NCBI GenBank assembly: GCA_947492375.1
Contig: CANLMI010000001.1
Location: forward strand, 992,001 to 1,056,000
Direction: 5' to 3'
Length of the DNA stretch: 64,000 nt
Origin: an uncultured Kordiimonas sp.
GTDB taxonomy: Bacteria; Pseudomonadota; Alphaproteobacteria; Sphingomonadales; Kordiimonadaceae
Program-made: the position numbers and the translations under genes
The notes under the pieces: generated by a model
Seen by the model: the letters and a program-made list of their open reading frames with translations, nothing else
Database searches by the model: none
What the model was told of the DNA's origin: nothing
Part shown: positions 29,664 through 39,786 of the stretch, piece after piece
Position numbering within the stretch: the stretch's first letter is position 1
Layout of the letters: each line of letters opens with the position of its first letter

Positions 29664-29753
29664 AACTAAAATTGTTGATAAATTTATTCAAAATAATCAC
29701 TCATTATAACTGACCAAACCAAGGCAACAGCTTTTGTAGTCAGCTATTAATAA

Positions 29754-30758
<1,005 letters not shown>

Positions 30759-30775
30759 ATATTATAGATTAAAAA

Positions 30776-30807
30776 GGAAGGATGATATGGAGCCAGACCA
30801 TCCTTCC
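30776..30807 (-). terminator. Terminator downstream of the secreted sandwich protein
   Basis: GGAAGGATG and CATCCTTCC form a perfect 9-bp stem with a 14-base loop. On the minus strand it is followed by TTTTTAAT, so it fits the leftward gene at 30850. It could also slow transcription from hemB. Confidence 0.85.
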
Positions 30808-30849
30808 TGCGCAAACCTGCTTTACAATGCTTTTATCACTAGACAAATA

Positions 30850-31998
30850 TCACTGTAAGCTGGTGACTTGCGCTGTCACCCCCCAACCGCCAAAGCCTTC
30901 GCTTACGGCCATGATAATTTCGTTTTCACCAGCCTTTAAATCGAGCGGAATACTATCAAAAAGCCCTATAGTACCAAGATAACGGTGATCGCGTGAGCGC
31001 CAGCTATTGTTGCCGCTGTAGGCCAGTTTTCCATTCACATAAATGCGCACGCGGTCGCTATACCCAAAATTAAGCGTTTTATAGCCAGATACATCCGCCC
31101 TGATCATGGCTTTAGCAAGCACTAGGTTTTGTGCCCTTGTCCGGCCTGTCACACGGGCAATATTAATTGCGCCATTTTCTTCAACCAATAGCGGTTGCCA
31201 ACTCACGCCGTCCAACATGGCCTTGGAAATATTTGCGCTTCCGTCCAGTGCATTTGACGCCAATAATGACGATACCTGCCATTTATTGATCAAGCCATCA
31301 GGCTTTTGCTGCGTTAACTTAGCACCATTATCACGCTCAGAAGGAAGCAAAGCTGGCCCAGAGGCTGTTTTTATCTCGCCTTTAAAATACGGAATCAAAT
31401 CAACGTTTTTTTCCTCTGCTTTAAAGTCGCGAACCCGTACAGAAGAGATGCGGCTTTTAAGGCCAATTAAACCGCTTGCCTTGTCAAACTTCAACGATGG
31501 AACTTTGATAATCGGTCGGCCGTCCATAAGTAAAACAGCTCGCTTACCGTTTAACAACAAGCGCACATCAATCCAGCGTCCACGCTCAAATAACGTATTC
31601 CCCCAATACCCTTTGCCTGCATACAACTGCCAACCGGAAAGACCATTGAACACGGGGGTATATTGTACTGCATCCGGTTCACCGCTTAAGTGGTGCCTAA
31701 TATAAAACTCATCATAATTATTGTTATCCAGACCGTGGAACATAACACCGGAAAAACCACGCCCTGCTCCAAGCCACATTGAAAAACTAATCTCGCCGTT
31801 CGCGAAATTGCTCTCCTTTAACCAAACATTGCTATTTTCAAAAAACAGGACGTCACTATCTCCGTCCTTCTCCAATTTATAGCTTGTTGAATTTATATCC
31901 CATACCTGACCGGCAAACTGAATATCTTCGGCAATTAAGGGAATACTTACAAATATTGTAAGCACTCCAACAACAAACCTTCTAAATTTTTGTTTCAT
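30850..31998 (-). CDS. Secreted protein with two beta-sandwich-like domains
   Basis: I cannot name this 382-residue protein. A signal peptide (about residues 1-23, with VGVLTIFVSIPLIA) precedes a domain to about 205 that resembles LamG/concanavalin-like lectin folds (FENSNVWLKESNFANGEIS, GWQLYAGKGYWGNT, RWIDVRLLLNGKRAVLLMDG). After a linker, the C-terminal part (SDRVRIYVNGKLAYSGNN, LKAGENEIIMAVSEGFGGWG) looks like a carbohydrate-binding type sandwich. No catalytic motif is visible. The ATG at 31998 is chosen because AGGAATAGG precedes it. Glycan binding is a guess from the fold. Confidence 0.65.
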   Translation of the reverse strand: MKQKFRRFVVGVLTIFVSIPLIAEDIQFAGQVWDINSTSYKLEKDGDSDVLFFENSNVWLKESNFANGEISFSMWLGAGRGFSGVMFHGLDNNNYDEFYIRHHLSGEPDAVQYTPVFNGLSGWQLYAGKGYWGNTLFERGRWIDVRLLLNGKRAVLLMDGRPIIKVPSLKFDKASGLIGLKSRISSVRVRDFKAEEKNVDLIPYFKGEIKTASGPALLPSERDNGAKLTQQKPDGLINKWQVSSLLASNALDGSANISKAMLDGVSWQPLLVEENGAINIARVTGRTRAQNLVLAKAMIRADVSGYKTLNFGYSDRVRIYVNGKLAYSGNNSWRSRDHRYLGTIGLFDSIPLDLKAGENEIIMAVSEGFGGWGVTAQVTSLQ

Positions 31999-32124
31999 AT
32001 ACCTATTCCTCGCTTTTATGAAAAGGTTCACCCCATAGGTAGAAGCAAGAGACCAAAAGATACAATGTCAAAACCAGAGGTTTATTTGTCAATTTCGGAG
32101 ATATCAGCAAAACTTGAAATCAGC

Positions 32125-33009
32125 TTATTTACTTTGAATATTTTTCCTGAACACACTTGGGTTCATAGCAATTTGTTTTTTAAAAGCTTTTGAAAAATGT
32201 GCGCTGTCACTATACCCAAGCTTATAGGCAATTTGCTGCATTGACAATTCGCTGTACCTCAGCAAACGTTTTGCCTCTCCCATCAATCTATTTCGAATAT
32301 AGATGCCCGCTGACACCCCTAATGTGTCGTTCAAAATATGATTGAGGTGACGCTCGGATACGCCAATTTTATCAGCGTAAAAATCAACCCGATGAGAATG
32401 TTGAAAATCTATTTCAACCGCTTTTATGAAACGTAAAATAATCGGATTCTGCTTGGCCGATATATCTGAGAAAGCAAGTGGATTAGACGCGATATAGCGT
32501 TCCAACTGCAATAAAACATCAATAGTCCCTGCCCGCAAGACCTCTTCCACTAACGGCTCATCTTTATCAACATCACTGCCTAGCATTTGCACCCGGCTTG
32601 ATAACTCGTTGAATGACTTATGTGGTAAATCGACATACGCTGGTTTATTCACTGCCGAGAAAAGATTGGTCTCATCAATATCTCTTGCCTCCCAAAGGAC
32701 TGGCGGCAAAAAATCATGCTCAAAGGCCAAACAAATACCATCCACACCTTCCGCTTGCCATGATCGTATTGAATAAGGCCTAAAAATCAAAATACGGCCT
32801 TTTTGAACTGAAATACTATCATTATCAGCCCGAAGCTCACCTTGCCCTTCCGTGACAAAAATTATCTCATAAAAATGAAGACGATGCGGCCGTGGGTCGG
32901 TAATAAAATTTGGGCGACTTTTAATACCACCAATATCAACACTTCGCGGCATACCATACTTATCATGCCAGAAAAAAACGTCTTCGATATCCCCCGCCTT
33001 ATGGATCAT
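32125..33009 (-). CDS. AraC family transcriptional regulator
   Basis: A 294-residue regulator with an N-terminal cupin-like sensor half (PHRLHFYEIIFVTEGQGEL) and a C-terminal double helix-turn-helix, whose last helix reads LGYSDSAHFSKAFKKQIAMN, just as in AraC proteins. It overlaps the upstream DMT transporter by one base (TAATG), so the two are co-transcribed. The transporter substrate may be the inducer. The ligand is unknown. Confidence 0.92.
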   Translation of the reverse strand: MIHKAGDIEDVFFWHDKYGMPRSVDIGGIKSRPNFITDPRPHRLHFYEIIFVTEGQGELRADNDSISVQKGRILIFRPYSIRSWQAEGVDGICLAFEHDFLPPVLWEARDIDETNLFSAVNKPAYVDLPHKSFNELSSRVQMLGSDVDKDEPLVEEVLRAGTIDVLLQLERYIASNPLAFSDISAKQNPIILRFIKAVEIDFQHSHRVDFYADKIGVSERHLNHILNDTLGVSAGIYIRNRLMGEAKRLLRYSELSMQQIAYKLGYSDSAHFSKAFKKQIAMNPSVFRKNIQSK

Positions 33010-33899
33010 TACCTATCCACTTTCTCAGGCACAGCATTGACCTCGGTGCCCTCACGCCAAAAGGAATAAAGACCCGCAAGAACAACAACCCCGCTGCCAA
33101 TAATTGTTGGTACATCCGGATATTCTGCAAACATGATAATGCCGAGCAAAATTGCCCAAACAAGATAAGTATAAATGAAGGGAGCAACATAACCGACATC
33201 CCCTTGCCTGAACGCAAATACGCTAAACAAATAGGCAATGATCAAAAACACGGAAGCGCCAAACAAAACAGAAAATTCATAAAACTGAATTGGTTGCCAT
33301 TCTTCAAAAAATACGCCGACGGCACCAAGCAGGGTTACACCGAGTGATGTTAAAAAAGCAACAAAGTTAGACGAAATTTCCTCTGTCATCATACGTGTTG
33401 TAATATCGCGTAAAACCAAAAACAAAACCGCACCAAGTGCGATAAAATAATATGGATTTATCGCAGCACCCACGGGCTTAATGATAACTAAAACGCCAAC
33501 AAGGCCGATAACAATAGCAGCCATCCGCTGCCAGCTAATTCGCTCTTTCAAAAGAAGAACAGCAACCAATGTTACCGCCAGAGGAAGCACTTGCAGGATC
33601 GCGCTTGCATCCGCAAAAGCAACGTGAATAATGGCTGTGAGAAAACATATGGTGCCACCAACCTCACCCAGCACCCGCAACAGCACCAAGGTATTTATAT
33701 TCCCCCGGACAACCCGAGCCCCGTCAGCTTTAATCATATACAAGCCCAAGAATAGCGTTGCTATAACACCTCTGATGAGGATTGATTGATACAGGCCAAC
33801 ATCTTCAAAAATCAATTTCATCAATGCGTCATTAAAAGCAAACCCTGCCATTGCAAGGGTCATGAAAGCAGCGCTTTTTATATTGTCAGACATACCCAT
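33009..33899 (-). CDS. DMT superfamily (EamA) transporter
   Basis: A 296-residue protein with about ten transmembrane helices in two EamA repeats, the second beginning near residue 150. It belongs to the drug/metabolite transporter family of inner-membrane carriers for amino acids, nucleosides or other small molecules. It is co-transcribed with the AraC regulator. The direction and substrate are not visible. Confidence 0.88.
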   Translation of the reverse strand: MGMSDNIKSAAFMTLAMAGFAFNDALMKLIFEDVGLYQSILIRGVIATLFLGLYMIKADGARVVRGNINTLVLLRVLGEVGGTICFLTAIIHVAFADASAILQVLPLAVTLVAVLLLKERISWQRMAAIVIGLVGVLVIIKPVGAAINPYYFIALGAVLFLVLRDITTRMMTEEISSNFVAFLTSLGVTLLGAVGVFFEEWQPIQFYEFSVLFGASVFLIIAYLFSVFAFRQGDVGYVAPFIYTYLVWAILLGIIMFAEYPDVPTIIGSGVVVLAGLYSFWREGTEVNAVPEKVDR

Positions 33900-34175
33900 A
33901 TACCCCTTATTCTACACTCAACAAGCCTTACCTGAGGGACTAACCAACACTATTAGAGCCATTGCAACCTATTGAATACACTATAAGTTTCGCTCTATTA
34001 AAATAGCTGAAAACTATTCATATACGCAAAGCGATCGAGAGGCAAAACATCCAAAACTTACAATGTAAATAGCAATTAAAAACAACTAATGGTATTTTTT
34101 AGAAACCTTAATTATAAATTAACGAGACATAATAGATAATTTTTCTCCAATTCAAGTTTGCAGGAGAAATCCACC
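33900..34175. other. AT-rich promoter region of the CZB gene
   Basis: Spacer between the leftward DMT gene and the rightward CZB gene. It holds the CtrA-like site at 34108. I see no gene, hairpin or repeat otherwise. Confidence 0.6.
34108..34124 (+). promoter_or_regulatory. Candidate CtrA box upstream of the CZB gene
   Basis: TTAA-TTATAAA-TTAACG has the exact TTAA-N7-TTAAC spacing and lies about 52 bases before the start codon. CtrA often controls chemotaxis and motility genes, which fits a CZB protein. Direct control is an inference. Confidence 0.5.
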
Positions 34176-34532
34176 ATGACCCCAGAAGAGGTATTAGATA
34201 AAGGCTTCATTGCTCATGCCAACGTTAAAAATCGTTTAAAAAAAATCATATCCGGCAAAGAACAGGCAGAACCTGAGAGCGTTCGTGCTGATAATAAATG
34301 TATCGTTGGCGAGTGGATTTACGGCCCCGGCCAAACCCACTCATCTTCAGAGGAGTATAAACTTCTCAAAGATATTCATGCAAAGTTTCATGAAGAAGCA
34401 TATCAAGCCTTGATGCTGCATCAAAATGGTAAAGTCAGCGAAGCCATGCATTATGTAAATAGCGGCCCTTTTGAACAAAAGTCAAAAGAGATTAAGACCG
34501 CGCTTCATAACATGAAAAAAGCTGTCATGTAG
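34176..34532 (+). CDS. Stand-alone CZB (chemoreceptor zinc-binding) protein
   Basis: A 118-residue, all-helical protein matching the CZB domain usually found at the ends of chemoreceptors or diguanylate cyclases. The presumed zinc ligands are visible: His in IAHANVKNRL, Cys in NKCIVGEWIYGPG, and two His in DIHAKFHEEA. No other domain is attached. The ATG at 34176 follows AGGAG. CZB proteins sense zinc or hypochlorite and control chemotaxis or c-di-GMP; as a lone protein it would need a partner. The CtrA-like box upstream fits a motility role. Confidence 0.85.
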   Translation: MTPEEVLDKGFIAHANVKNRLKKIISGKEQAEPESVRADNKCIVGEWIYGPGQTHSSSEEYKLLKDIHAKFHEEAYQALMLHQNGKVSEAMHYVNSGPFEQKSKEIKTALHNMKKAVM

Positions 34533-34553
34533 CAAAATGATAATTTTGTGTGA

Positions 34554-35285
34554 TTATCTATCTCGCACAAGGGATTTGATGATACCGCGCATGGTCTGTA
34601 CTTCCTGAGTGGAAAAGCCAGCACTGTGCATCAAGTTATGTAGCATACGGCGCTGGCTATCACGGCGCCCTTCGCTTCTGAAAAAGCCTTTGCTCTCAAG
34701 CGCGCCTTCTAAATGCTCAAGAAGTCCCAGGAATTCCTGCTTGCTCGCCTGACCTTCTGGAAAAGCTGGCTGAAAGGCAGGTGTTTCGTTCCGGGCTTGA
34801 CTGAATTCGTAAGCGCATAGGATAACCGCCTGCGCTAAGTTCAAGCTGCCAAATTCGGGGTTTACAGGCACAGTCAAAATTGTATCCGCAAGCACTACAT
34901 CATCACTGGTGAGCCCAGACCGCTCTGGCCCAAATAGAATGGCAGGTTGTTCACCAGCATCTAGTCTCAAGCGCATCTGCGCCGCTGCTTCTTTGGGCGT
35001 TGCAACAGGTTTTGGCATATTGCGATCACGAACGGTCGACGCAAAAACAAGCGTACAATCTGCAATAGCTTCTTCAACTGTGTTGAATAGCTTCGCGTTA
35101 TCAAGCACCATATCAGCGCCAGAGGCCGCAGGCACCGCGCTTGGGTTTGGCCAACCATCGCGCGGCGCAACAATCCGCATATCCGAGAGGCCAAAATTTA
35201 GCATGGCACGCGCCGCTTTACCGATATTTTCACCAAGCTGCGGCCGCACCAAAATCATTGCTGGCTGGTTCAAAACGCTCGCCAT
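34554..35285 (-). CDS. trmJ: tRNA/rRNA methyltransferase, TrmJ-like (SpoU/SPOUT)
   Basis: A 243-residue SPOUT 2'-O-methyltransferase. The three family motifs are NIGKAARAMLNFGL, FGPERSGL and GSLNLAQAVILCAYE, which form the knotted SAM site. It most resembles TrmJ, which methylates position 32 of tRNAs. The start overlaps the cysS stop by one base (TAATG). Confidence 0.88.
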   Translation of the reverse strand: MASVLNQPAMILVRPQLGENIGKAARAMLNFGLSDMRIVAPRDGWPNPSAVPAASGADMVLDNAKLFNTVEEAIADCTLVFASTVRDRNMPKPVATPKEAAAQMRLRLDAGEQPAILFGPERSGLTSDDVVLADTILTVPVNPEFGSLNLAQAVILCAYEFSQARNETPAFQPAFPEGQASKQEFLGLLEHLEGALESKGFFRSEGRRDSQRRMLHNLMHSAGFSTQEVQTMRGIIKSLVRDR

Positions 35286-36622
35286 TATGCTTTCCGCCAG
35301 CTCGTCTTGCCAGCAGCATCCTCAAGGATAATTCCCTTGGCGAGCAACTCATCCCTGATACGGTCTGATTCTGCAAAATCCTTGTTGGCGCGCGCTGTAT
35401 TTCGTGCGTCTATCATTGCTTCGATATCAGCATTATCAACGCCGTCAACACTGTCACCCTGAAACCAAACACTCGCTTCAACATTCAATAGCCCCATAAA
35501 CCGGGCACCTGCTTTCAATTCCGCAGCAGTCTCACTACTTGCAAGCGCATCAAGGGCCGCGAATGCCTTTGGTGTGTTCATGTCATCTGCAAGCGCTTCA
35601 ATAACAGATGCAGGAACTTCGCTCGCAGCTTCAACACCGTCTGTTAGCCGGTACCATTTATCAAGACGACGCTTTTGTTCCTTTAACGCATCCAAACTAA
35701 AATCAACCGGCTGCCTGTAGTGCGCAGACAATAGCGCCATACGGATCGCTTCACCTTTATATCCATCATCCAACAAATCATGAACCGTATGATAATTACC
35801 AAGCGACTTGGACATTTTCTCACCGTTCACAGTCAGATACCCATTATGCATCCAATAGTTCACAAAGGTTTCGCCGTGGGTACATTCGCTCTGCGCTATC
35901 TCGTTTTCATGGTGCGGGAATATCAGATCCTGCCCACCGCCGTGAATATCAATGGTTTTGCCCAGATGTTTTTCAATCATGCATGAGCATTCAAGATGCC
36001 ATCCCGGGCGTCCACGCCCCCACGGGCTACCCCATCCCACTTGTTCTTCGCTTGATGGTTTCCACAATACAAAATCAGCCGGGTCTTTCTTATAAGGCGC
36101 CACGTCAACACGTGCCCCTGCAACCAACTCATCGCGTGAATGTTTTGATAACCCGCCATAGTTTTCCATTGACGGCACATGAAACATCACATGACCTTCG
36201 GCTTCGTACGCATGACCTTTTTCAATGAGTGTGCGCATCATCTTAATCATTTCAGGAATGTGTTCGGTCGCCTTCGGCCGCATACTTGGATTAATAATTC
36301 CAAGCGCACCCATATCATCCAGATATGCTTTTGCGTAACGGTTCGAAATCGCTCGGATCGTTACGCCCTCATCAACAGCCTTCGCCATGATACGGTCATC
36401 AATATCAGTGAAATTTGCGGCAAACGTTACATTATCATCACCGTACACATGGCGCAGCAAACGAAAGAGCGTATCAAATACCACAACTGGTCGTGCATTG
36501 CCTACGTGCGCATAATCATAAACAGTCGGGCCACATACATACATGCGAACATTCGATGGATCTATCGGCTCGAATTTTTGTTTTTCACGTGCGACAGTAT
36601 TGTAAACATGAATATCTGTCAT
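35285..36622 (-). CDS. cysS: Cysteine--tRNA ligase
   Basis: A class I synthetase of 445 residues. The HIGH-equivalent lies in CGPTVYDYAHVGNAR, the KMSKS motif in KMSKSLGN, and zinc ligands in CGP, WHLECSCM and FPHHENEIAQSE. The length is a little shorter than the E. coli enzyme because of a reduced anticodon-binding end. It overlaps gltX by four bases and trmJ by one, forming one operon. Confidence 0.97.
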   Translation of the reverse strand: MTDIHVYNTVAREKQKFEPIDPSNVRMYVCGPTVYDYAHVGNARPVVVFDTLFRLLRHVYGDDNVTFAANFTDIDDRIMAKAVDEGVTIRAISNRYAKAYLDDMGALGIINPSMRPKATEHIPEMIKMMRTLIEKGHAYEAEGHVMFHVPSMENYGGLSKHSRDELVAGARVDVAPYKKDPADFVLWKPSSEEQVGWGSPWGRGRPGWHLECSCMIEKHLGKTIDIHGGGQDLIFPHHENEIAQSECTHGETFVNYWMHNGYLTVNGEKMSKSLGNYHTVHDLLDDGYKGEAIRMALLSAHYRQPVDFSLDALKEQKRRLDKWYRLTDGVEAASEVPASVIEALADDMNTPKAFAALDALASSETAAELKAGARFMGLLNVEASVWFQGDSVDGVDNADIEAMIDARNTARANKDFAESDRIRDELLAKGIILEDAAGKTSWRKA

Positions 36623-37950
36623 ATAGCCTTACCTTCAAGCCTCGCCAATACTTTTTCCCGGCCAATCATTGGTAATAATGTACTCATATCCGGACCGTGG
36701 TTCTGACCTGTGAGAGCCTGACGCAATGGCATAAACAGTGCCTTACCTTTTACACCAGTTTCGGCTTTAACTTTATCTGCCCATTCACACCAACTATCTA
36801 CCGTTAATTCACCTTCCGGCAATAAATCACGTGCAATAGCGATATGACCTTCGTCTTCAATTACTGGCGTTATCGGACCATTAATGATTGCAAGCCAGTC
36901 TTTCACATCCGAAAGCTTGTTAATATTTGGTTGAACAACATTCCAACAAGCCTCATCAACATCATCAAGGCGATCTTTTATGGCGTCATAAGGCGTCATG
37001 CGTAAAATTTTTGTATTAAGCCATCCTAGTTCTTCAGGGTCTAATTTTGCTGTCGAACGGCCAAACTTATTAAAATCAAATCCCTCAATCAGCCGATCAA
37101 TTGAAGCAAAGGCCTCAATCGGCTCAGATGTACCCACACGGGCAATCAGTGATGTAATCGCCATCGGTTCCAAGCCTGCGTCATCGCGGAATTCACTAAT
37201 ACACATTGAGCCATAACGTTTCGAGAGGCCCTCTCCCCCTTTGCCGGTTAAAAGGGCAAAATGCGCCATTTCCGGCGCTGCTCCACCAATTGCATCAAAG
37301 ATTTGCACCTGAACCGCAGAGTTGGTTACATGATCTTCGCCGCGCACGATATGGGTGATGCCGTAATCGATATCATCGATGACACTTGGCAACGTGTATA
37401 GGAAACTACCATCACCGCGAATAAGGATCGGGTCGGAAACCGATGCCATATCAATGGATACAAACCCGCGAATTTTATCACTCCAGTCGATGCGCGCTGG
37501 AATATCAAGCTTAAAACGCCAATGCGGTGTACGTCCTTCTGCTTCAAATGCAGCGACCTCTTCTGCTGTAAGGCTCAAAGCCGCACGATCATAGACAGGT
37601 GGTTGGCCGCGACCAAGCTGGATCTTGCGTTTCATATCCAACTCTTCAGAGGTTTCATAACACGGGTACAAACGGCCATCAGCCTTTAGTTTTTCAACGA
37701 CAGCATTATAGCGGTCAAAACGCTCGCTCTGGCGAAATGTATCGTGCCAATTGATACCAAGCCACTTCAAGTCTGCCTTGATTGCATCTTCATTTTCTTT
37801 TGTGGAACGTACGCGGTCAGTATCGTCGATCCGAAGGATAAATTCACCGCCTTGCTGGCAGCAATATAACCAGTTCACTAAGGCTGCACGGATGTTACCA
37901 AGGTGCAATTTACCTGTTGGTGATGGAGCAAAGCGAACTTTTACAGACAT
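36619..37950 (-). CDS. gltX: Glutamate--tRNA ligase (second-type, EGLSKR)
   Basis: A 443-residue class I GluRS. FAPSPTGKLHLGNIRAA holds the HIGH motif and LRIDDTD follows. The KMSKS loop reads GEGLSKRYGS, with Gly in place of the first lysine of KLSKR. Alphaproteobacteria often carry two GluRS paralogues, one of which may be restricted to certain tRNAs; this could be one of them. It heads the gltX-cysS-trmJ run. Which tRNAs it charges cannot be read from sequence. Confidence 0.9.
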   Translation of the reverse strand: MSVKVRFAPSPTGKLHLGNIRAALVNWLYCCQQGGEFILRIDDTDRVRSTKENEDAIKADLKWLGINWHDTFRQSERFDRYNAVVEKLKADGRLYPCYETSEELDMKRKIQLGRGQPPVYDRAALSLTAEEVAAFEAEGRTPHWRFKLDIPARIDWSDKIRGFVSIDMASVSDPILIRGDGSFLYTLPSVIDDIDYGITHIVRGEDHVTNSAVQVQIFDAIGGAAPEMAHFALLTGKGGEGLSKRYGSMCISEFRDDAGLEPMAITSLIARVGTSEPIEAFASIDRLIEGFDFNKFGRSTAKLDPEELGWLNTKILRMTPYDAIKDRLDDVDEACWNVVQPNINKLSDVKDWLAIINGPITPVIEDEGHIAIARDLLPEGELTVDSWCEWADKVKAETGVKGKALFMPLRQALTGQNHGPDMSTLLPMIGREKVLARLEGKAI

Positions 37951-38008
37951 GTTCTATTATCCTTCAAACCCGCCACAAAGCAAATGACGGTATAATAAAA
38001 TATTGATT

Positions 38009-39676
38009 TTAACGTTGAGCGCTTCTGAAGCCATTCGTAATTGGATAGCGGCGATCACGACCAAAGTTTTTACGGGTTAACTTAACCCCCGGCGGCGATT
38101 GCCGGCGTTTATACTCGGCGATATACAGAAGGTGTTCAATTCGTGCAACCTCTGATACATCATGGCCGCGCGCAACAATCTCTGAAACCGGCATTTCTTC
38201 GTCAACCAAACACCTGAGCATATCATCAAGCGCTTCATACGGTGGCAGACTGTCTTCGTCCTTTTGATCATCACGAAGTTCCGCGCTTGGTGGTTTCGTA
38301 ATAATGTTTTCAGGGATCACAATACCCGCAGGGCCGTGGCCGCCTTTTGGTACACTTGTATTACGCCAACTCGATAATGCAAACACATCGAGCTTATAAA
38401 CATCCTTTAAAACGCTGTATCCACCGCACATATCGCCGTATAGCGTTGCGTATCCAACCGACATTTCGGATTTATTACCTGTGGTTAGTACCATTTTACC
38501 GAATTTGTTCGAGAGCGACATCAACACAAGCCCCCGAAGGCGTGATTGAATATTTTCTTCGGTTGTATCAGCGTCCAATCCCTCAAACACAGGCCCTAGC
38601 ATTGTATCAAATGCCTCAACGCCGGGCTTAATAGCAATTGTATCATATTGAACACCGAGGGCTTTGGCGCATGCTTCTGCGTCTGTAATGCTTTCGCCAG
38701 AGGTATATTTTGTTGGCATCATTACACAGTGGACCTTGTCTGGCCCAAGTGCATCAACAGCAACAGCAGCAGACAGCGCGCTATCGATGCCCCCAGACAG
38801 GCCAATCAACACCCCCGGAAAGCGGTTTTTCGCAACATAATCCTTAAGCGCCAACACCATCGCCTGATAGATATCTTCCAGACGCTCGGGCATATATCCA
38901 TCTAATTTCGTGTCACACACCAGTTTGCCATCAACCCTGGACCATTCGCTTAACTGCTCAGCTTCGGACCAACTATCCATTTGCATTGATTGGCTGCCAT
39001 CCCCTTGCAAAACAAAACTGGCACCGTCGAACACCAACTCGTCCTGACCACCAATCTGATTACAAAACACGATAGGCAAACCCGTTTCACTGATACGCTC
39101 GCGCGCAACTTCAAGACGTTCTTCATGTTTAAATTCATGATACGGGCTGCATGTAGGCACCAACAGAATATCAGCCCCGTTCTCAGCGAGTGATTTAGCA
39201 GCACTTTCAAACCACATATCTTCGCAGACCATAACACCAAGTTTGAAACCACGAAAATCCATCGGAAGCGGCGCCTGGGCCTCGGAAAAAACGCGCTTTT
39301 CATCAAAAACACCGTAATTCGGTAATTTGTGTTTATAGCGCACAGCCGTCACTTCACCGTTCTCAAATAGAAGCGAAGCATTACGCAGAATATCATCATC
39401 ATATTTCGGCACACCAACAATCAGCCCAGGTTTCCCCTCGCCTTTGGTAATAGCTTTCAACTCAGTGATTGCTTTTTCAACAGTTCGAATAAAAAACGGT
39501 TTCAGCACTAAATCTTCGGGCGGGTAACCAATAACAGACAATTCAGGCGTTAGAACAAGATCGGCTGATACCTTACTGGCTCTATCATATGCTTCCACAA
39601 TTTTCGCACAGTTATTTTCAACTGCGCCAACCGTGGCGTTCAATTGCGCTAAATATATTTTCAATCCATGTATCAT
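38009..39676 (-). CDS. nadE: Glutamine-dependent NAD+ synthetase
   Basis: A 555-residue enzyme that amidates deamido-NAD with ammonia from glutamine. The N-terminal nitrilase-like domain has the Glu of TPELSVIGYPPEDL, a Lys in YKHKLPNYG and the Cys of VCEDMWFE. The C-terminal synthetase has the ATP-binding SGGIDSALSAAVAVDALGP. The gene begins with an ATG at 39676 and stands alone. The gap before gltX is about 58 bases, so read-through is possible. Confidence 0.95.
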   Translation of the reverse strand: MIHGLKIYLAQLNATVGAVENNCAKIVEAYDRASKVSADLVLTPELSVIGYPPEDLVLKPFFIRTVEKAITELKAITKGEGKPGLIVGVPKYDDDILRNASLLFENGEVTAVRYKHKLPNYGVFDEKRVFSEAQAPLPMDFRGFKLGVMVCEDMWFESAAKSLAENGADILLVPTCSPYHEFKHEERLEVARERISETGLPIVFCNQIGGQDELVFDGASFVLQGDGSQSMQMDSWSEAEQLSEWSRVDGKLVCDTKLDGYMPERLEDIYQAMVLALKDYVAKNRFPGVLIGLSGGIDSALSAAVAVDALGPDKVHCVMMPTKYTSGESITDAEACAKALGVQYDTIAIKPGVEAFDTMLGPVFEGLDADTTEENIQSRLRGLVLMSLSNKFGKMVLTTGNKSEMSVGYATLYGDMCGGYSVLKDVYKLDVFALSSWRNTSVPKGGHGPAGIVIPENIITKPPSAELRDDQKDEDSLPPYEALDDMLRCLVDEEMPVSEIVARGHDVSEVARIEHLLYIAEYKRRQSPPGVKLTRKNFGRDRRYPITNGFRSAQR

Positions 39677-39740
39677 GGCGCTCTTTTACATTGCTTAAGA
39701 AGCGGGCACAAGCCTTGTTATCTTGTGTTTACGACAAGAA

Positions 39741-39766
39741 AAAAGCGGCTAAAGCCAGCCGCTTTT
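39741..39766 (-). terminator. Terminator of the DAHP synthase gene
   Basis: AAAAGCGGCT (39741-39750) and AGCCGCTTTT (39757-39766) pair perfectly with a six-base loop. On the minus strand a T-run follows. It lies 20 bases past the stop of the leftward gene. Confidence 0.9.
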
Positions 39767-39786
39767 CATACCACGATGTTATTTGA

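Noticed and set aside
36179-36706. A long + strand frame of 175 codons opposite cysS and gltX
   Set aside because: The real genes on the minus strand are certain, and this frame has no recognisable motif or ribosome site.
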